Positions 5,172 through 5,780 of a stretch of 5,780 nt of DNA are shown here, one piece after another. Where the stretch lies: NCBI GenBank assembly GCA_017631725.1, contig JAGBSS010000049.1, forward strand, positions 1 through 5,780, read 5' to 3'. A program made the translations under genes and the position numbers. Source of the DNA: Clostridia bacterium. GTDB lineage: Bacteria > Bacillota > Clostridia > Christensenellales > Borkfalkiaceae. How positions within the stretch are numbered: the stretch's first letter is position 1; each line of letters begins with the position of its first letter. Below the pieces are notes generated by a model. The model was given only the letters and a program-made list of their open reading frames with translations. It was not told the DNA's origin and ran no database searches.

Positions 5172-5780
5172 ATGCAAATTTTTGTTAATAAATCTATTAC
5201 GTTAGCAGATGGCGAAATTTTTAACGGAAAAGGCAAAATTTTTAGTGGCGAAAAGGTGCTAAATAATTTTTCTGTTGGTGATAAGGTTTATTCTTGCGAC
5301 CTTAATACTTTAAACGTTATCCCTTGCAAAATGCGTTCAAGGGGGTTTAGCCGTGAGCACGGTGGCGGACATTCGGAACTTTTTCAAAATGACAAGCCGT
5401 TTAATATCTCAAGATATCCAAAGGCGGGGAAATTTTTAACTATTACCGATTATTTGGGGGAATTTAATTCTATAGACGGGCTTCCCGCAGGGGAACTTAA
5501 ACAAGGCTTTTTTTATAATGATGATAGACCTAAAGATTGGAAAGAGAGCCAAGATATTTGGATGCACGGATATTGGGCATACGATTGGGCCAATTCATAC
5601 GAACAAATAGAAAAGTTTGATAAAGAAAAGGGGTATATTGTTGCTAAAGAACCTTACGGAATTTTCTATTATAGAAAGGGGCAAAGGTTTCATTTTTTAA
5701 ACGTTTTAGAAGAAGTTACTGAAAAGGGCGATTATTGTATAGACTATAAAAATAACCTTTTGAATTTTATCCCTTATAAC
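5172..5780 (+). CDS. Right-handed parallel beta-helix carbohydrate-active protein (N-terminal part, 3' end off window)
   Basis: 203 codons are visible and the frame is open at the right edge. The region resembles the N-terminal part of beta-helix glycoside hydrolase/lyase-like proteins. It shows RSRGFSREHGGGHSELFQND (55-74) then ISRYPKAGKFLTI (79-91), corresponding to the 'ELF-x-dG-kP-x-x-lARyPN-x-G' pattern; IWMHGYWAYDWANSYEQI (129-146), corresponding to 'WlhGyw-x-x-dWad'; and QRFHFLNVLEEVTEKGDYCI (171-190), corresponding to 'RfyvxNvlEELDxPGEWYlD'. The coil repeats themselves would follow beyond the window. The protein starts at a strong GGAGG site with no signal peptide or lipobox, so it is predicted to be intracellular, and it begins close to these motifs, without the longer N-terminal coil region common in secreted relatives. 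It likely cleaves a glycosidic linkage in an imported oligosaccharide; family and substrate cannot be fixed from this fragment. It is probably regulated by the divergent AraC protein. Confidence 0.8.
   Translation, partial: MQIFVNKSITLADGEIFNGKGKIFSGEKVLNNFSVGDKVYSCDLNTLNVIPCKMRSRGFSREHGGGHSELFQNDKPFNISRYPKAGKFLTITDYLGEFNSIDGLPAGELKQGFFYNDDRPKDWKESQDIWMHGYWAYDWANSYEQIEKFDKEKGYIVAKEPYGIFYYRKGQRFHFLNVLEEVTEKGDYCIDYKNNLLNFIPYN

Noticed and set aside
1..5780. Apparent excess of the tetranucleotide ACGT (about 30 by eye)
   Set aside because: A rough base-composition estimate gives about 18, and the copies mostly come from codon pairs such as AAC-GTT; the excess is modest and spread through the genes, so it looks like codon-context bias rather than sites.

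Overview
The window is AT-rich, with A/T-ending codons, strong AGGAG-type ribosome binding sites, short intergenic gaps and standard sigma-70/sigma-A-like promoter hexamers. Together with the protein families present (AraC regulators with cupin sensor domains, Gfo/Idh/MocA dehydrogenases, a NagB-like isomerase/deaminase, a parallel beta-helix carbohydrate enzyme and a TraX-family membrane protein), this suggests a low-GC Firmicute, probably a gut or host-associated Clostridia-type bacterium that lives on glycans. This is inference: the window holds no rRNA or other taxonomic marker.

Left half (1-3500): a minus-strand operon reads Gfo/Idh/MocA dehydrogenase (1481-2551), a second, shorter Gfo/Idh/MocA dehydrogenase (606-1472), then a NagB-like sugar-phosphate protein (598 to beyond the left edge). 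The gaps are only 8 and 7 nt, and both downstream ribosome binding sites overlap the preceding stop codon. Divergent from it is a plus-strand AraC-family regulator (2681-3469, GTG start). The 129-bp gap between them carries a promoter for each direction and several phased T-tracts. The regulator ends in a strong hairpin terminator that also works in the opposite direction.

Right half (3499-5780): the same layout appears again. A second AraC-family regulator (4215-5015, minus) is divergent from a plus-strand gene (5172 to beyond the right edge) for a right-handed beta-helix carbohydrate-active protein without a signal peptide. Downstream of the regulator, with a 4-bp ATGA overlap, lies a TraX-family multi-pass membrane protein (3499-4218), probably an acyltransferase-like protein. 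The 156-bp divergent gap has two well-formed promoters and repeated TCTTGA/TGTCTT elements with helical spacing, which are candidate operators.

Working model (inference): two adjacent, separately regulated sugar-use modules. The beta-helix enzyme would trim a glycan or oligosaccharide inside the cell, the Gfo/Idh pair would oxidise or epimerise a released sugar, and the NagB-like protein would act on a downstream sugar phosphate. Each AraC protein would sense a sugar through its cupin domain. The substrate cannot be read from the sequence. No RNA genes, CRISPR arrays, insertion sequences or phage genes were seen.
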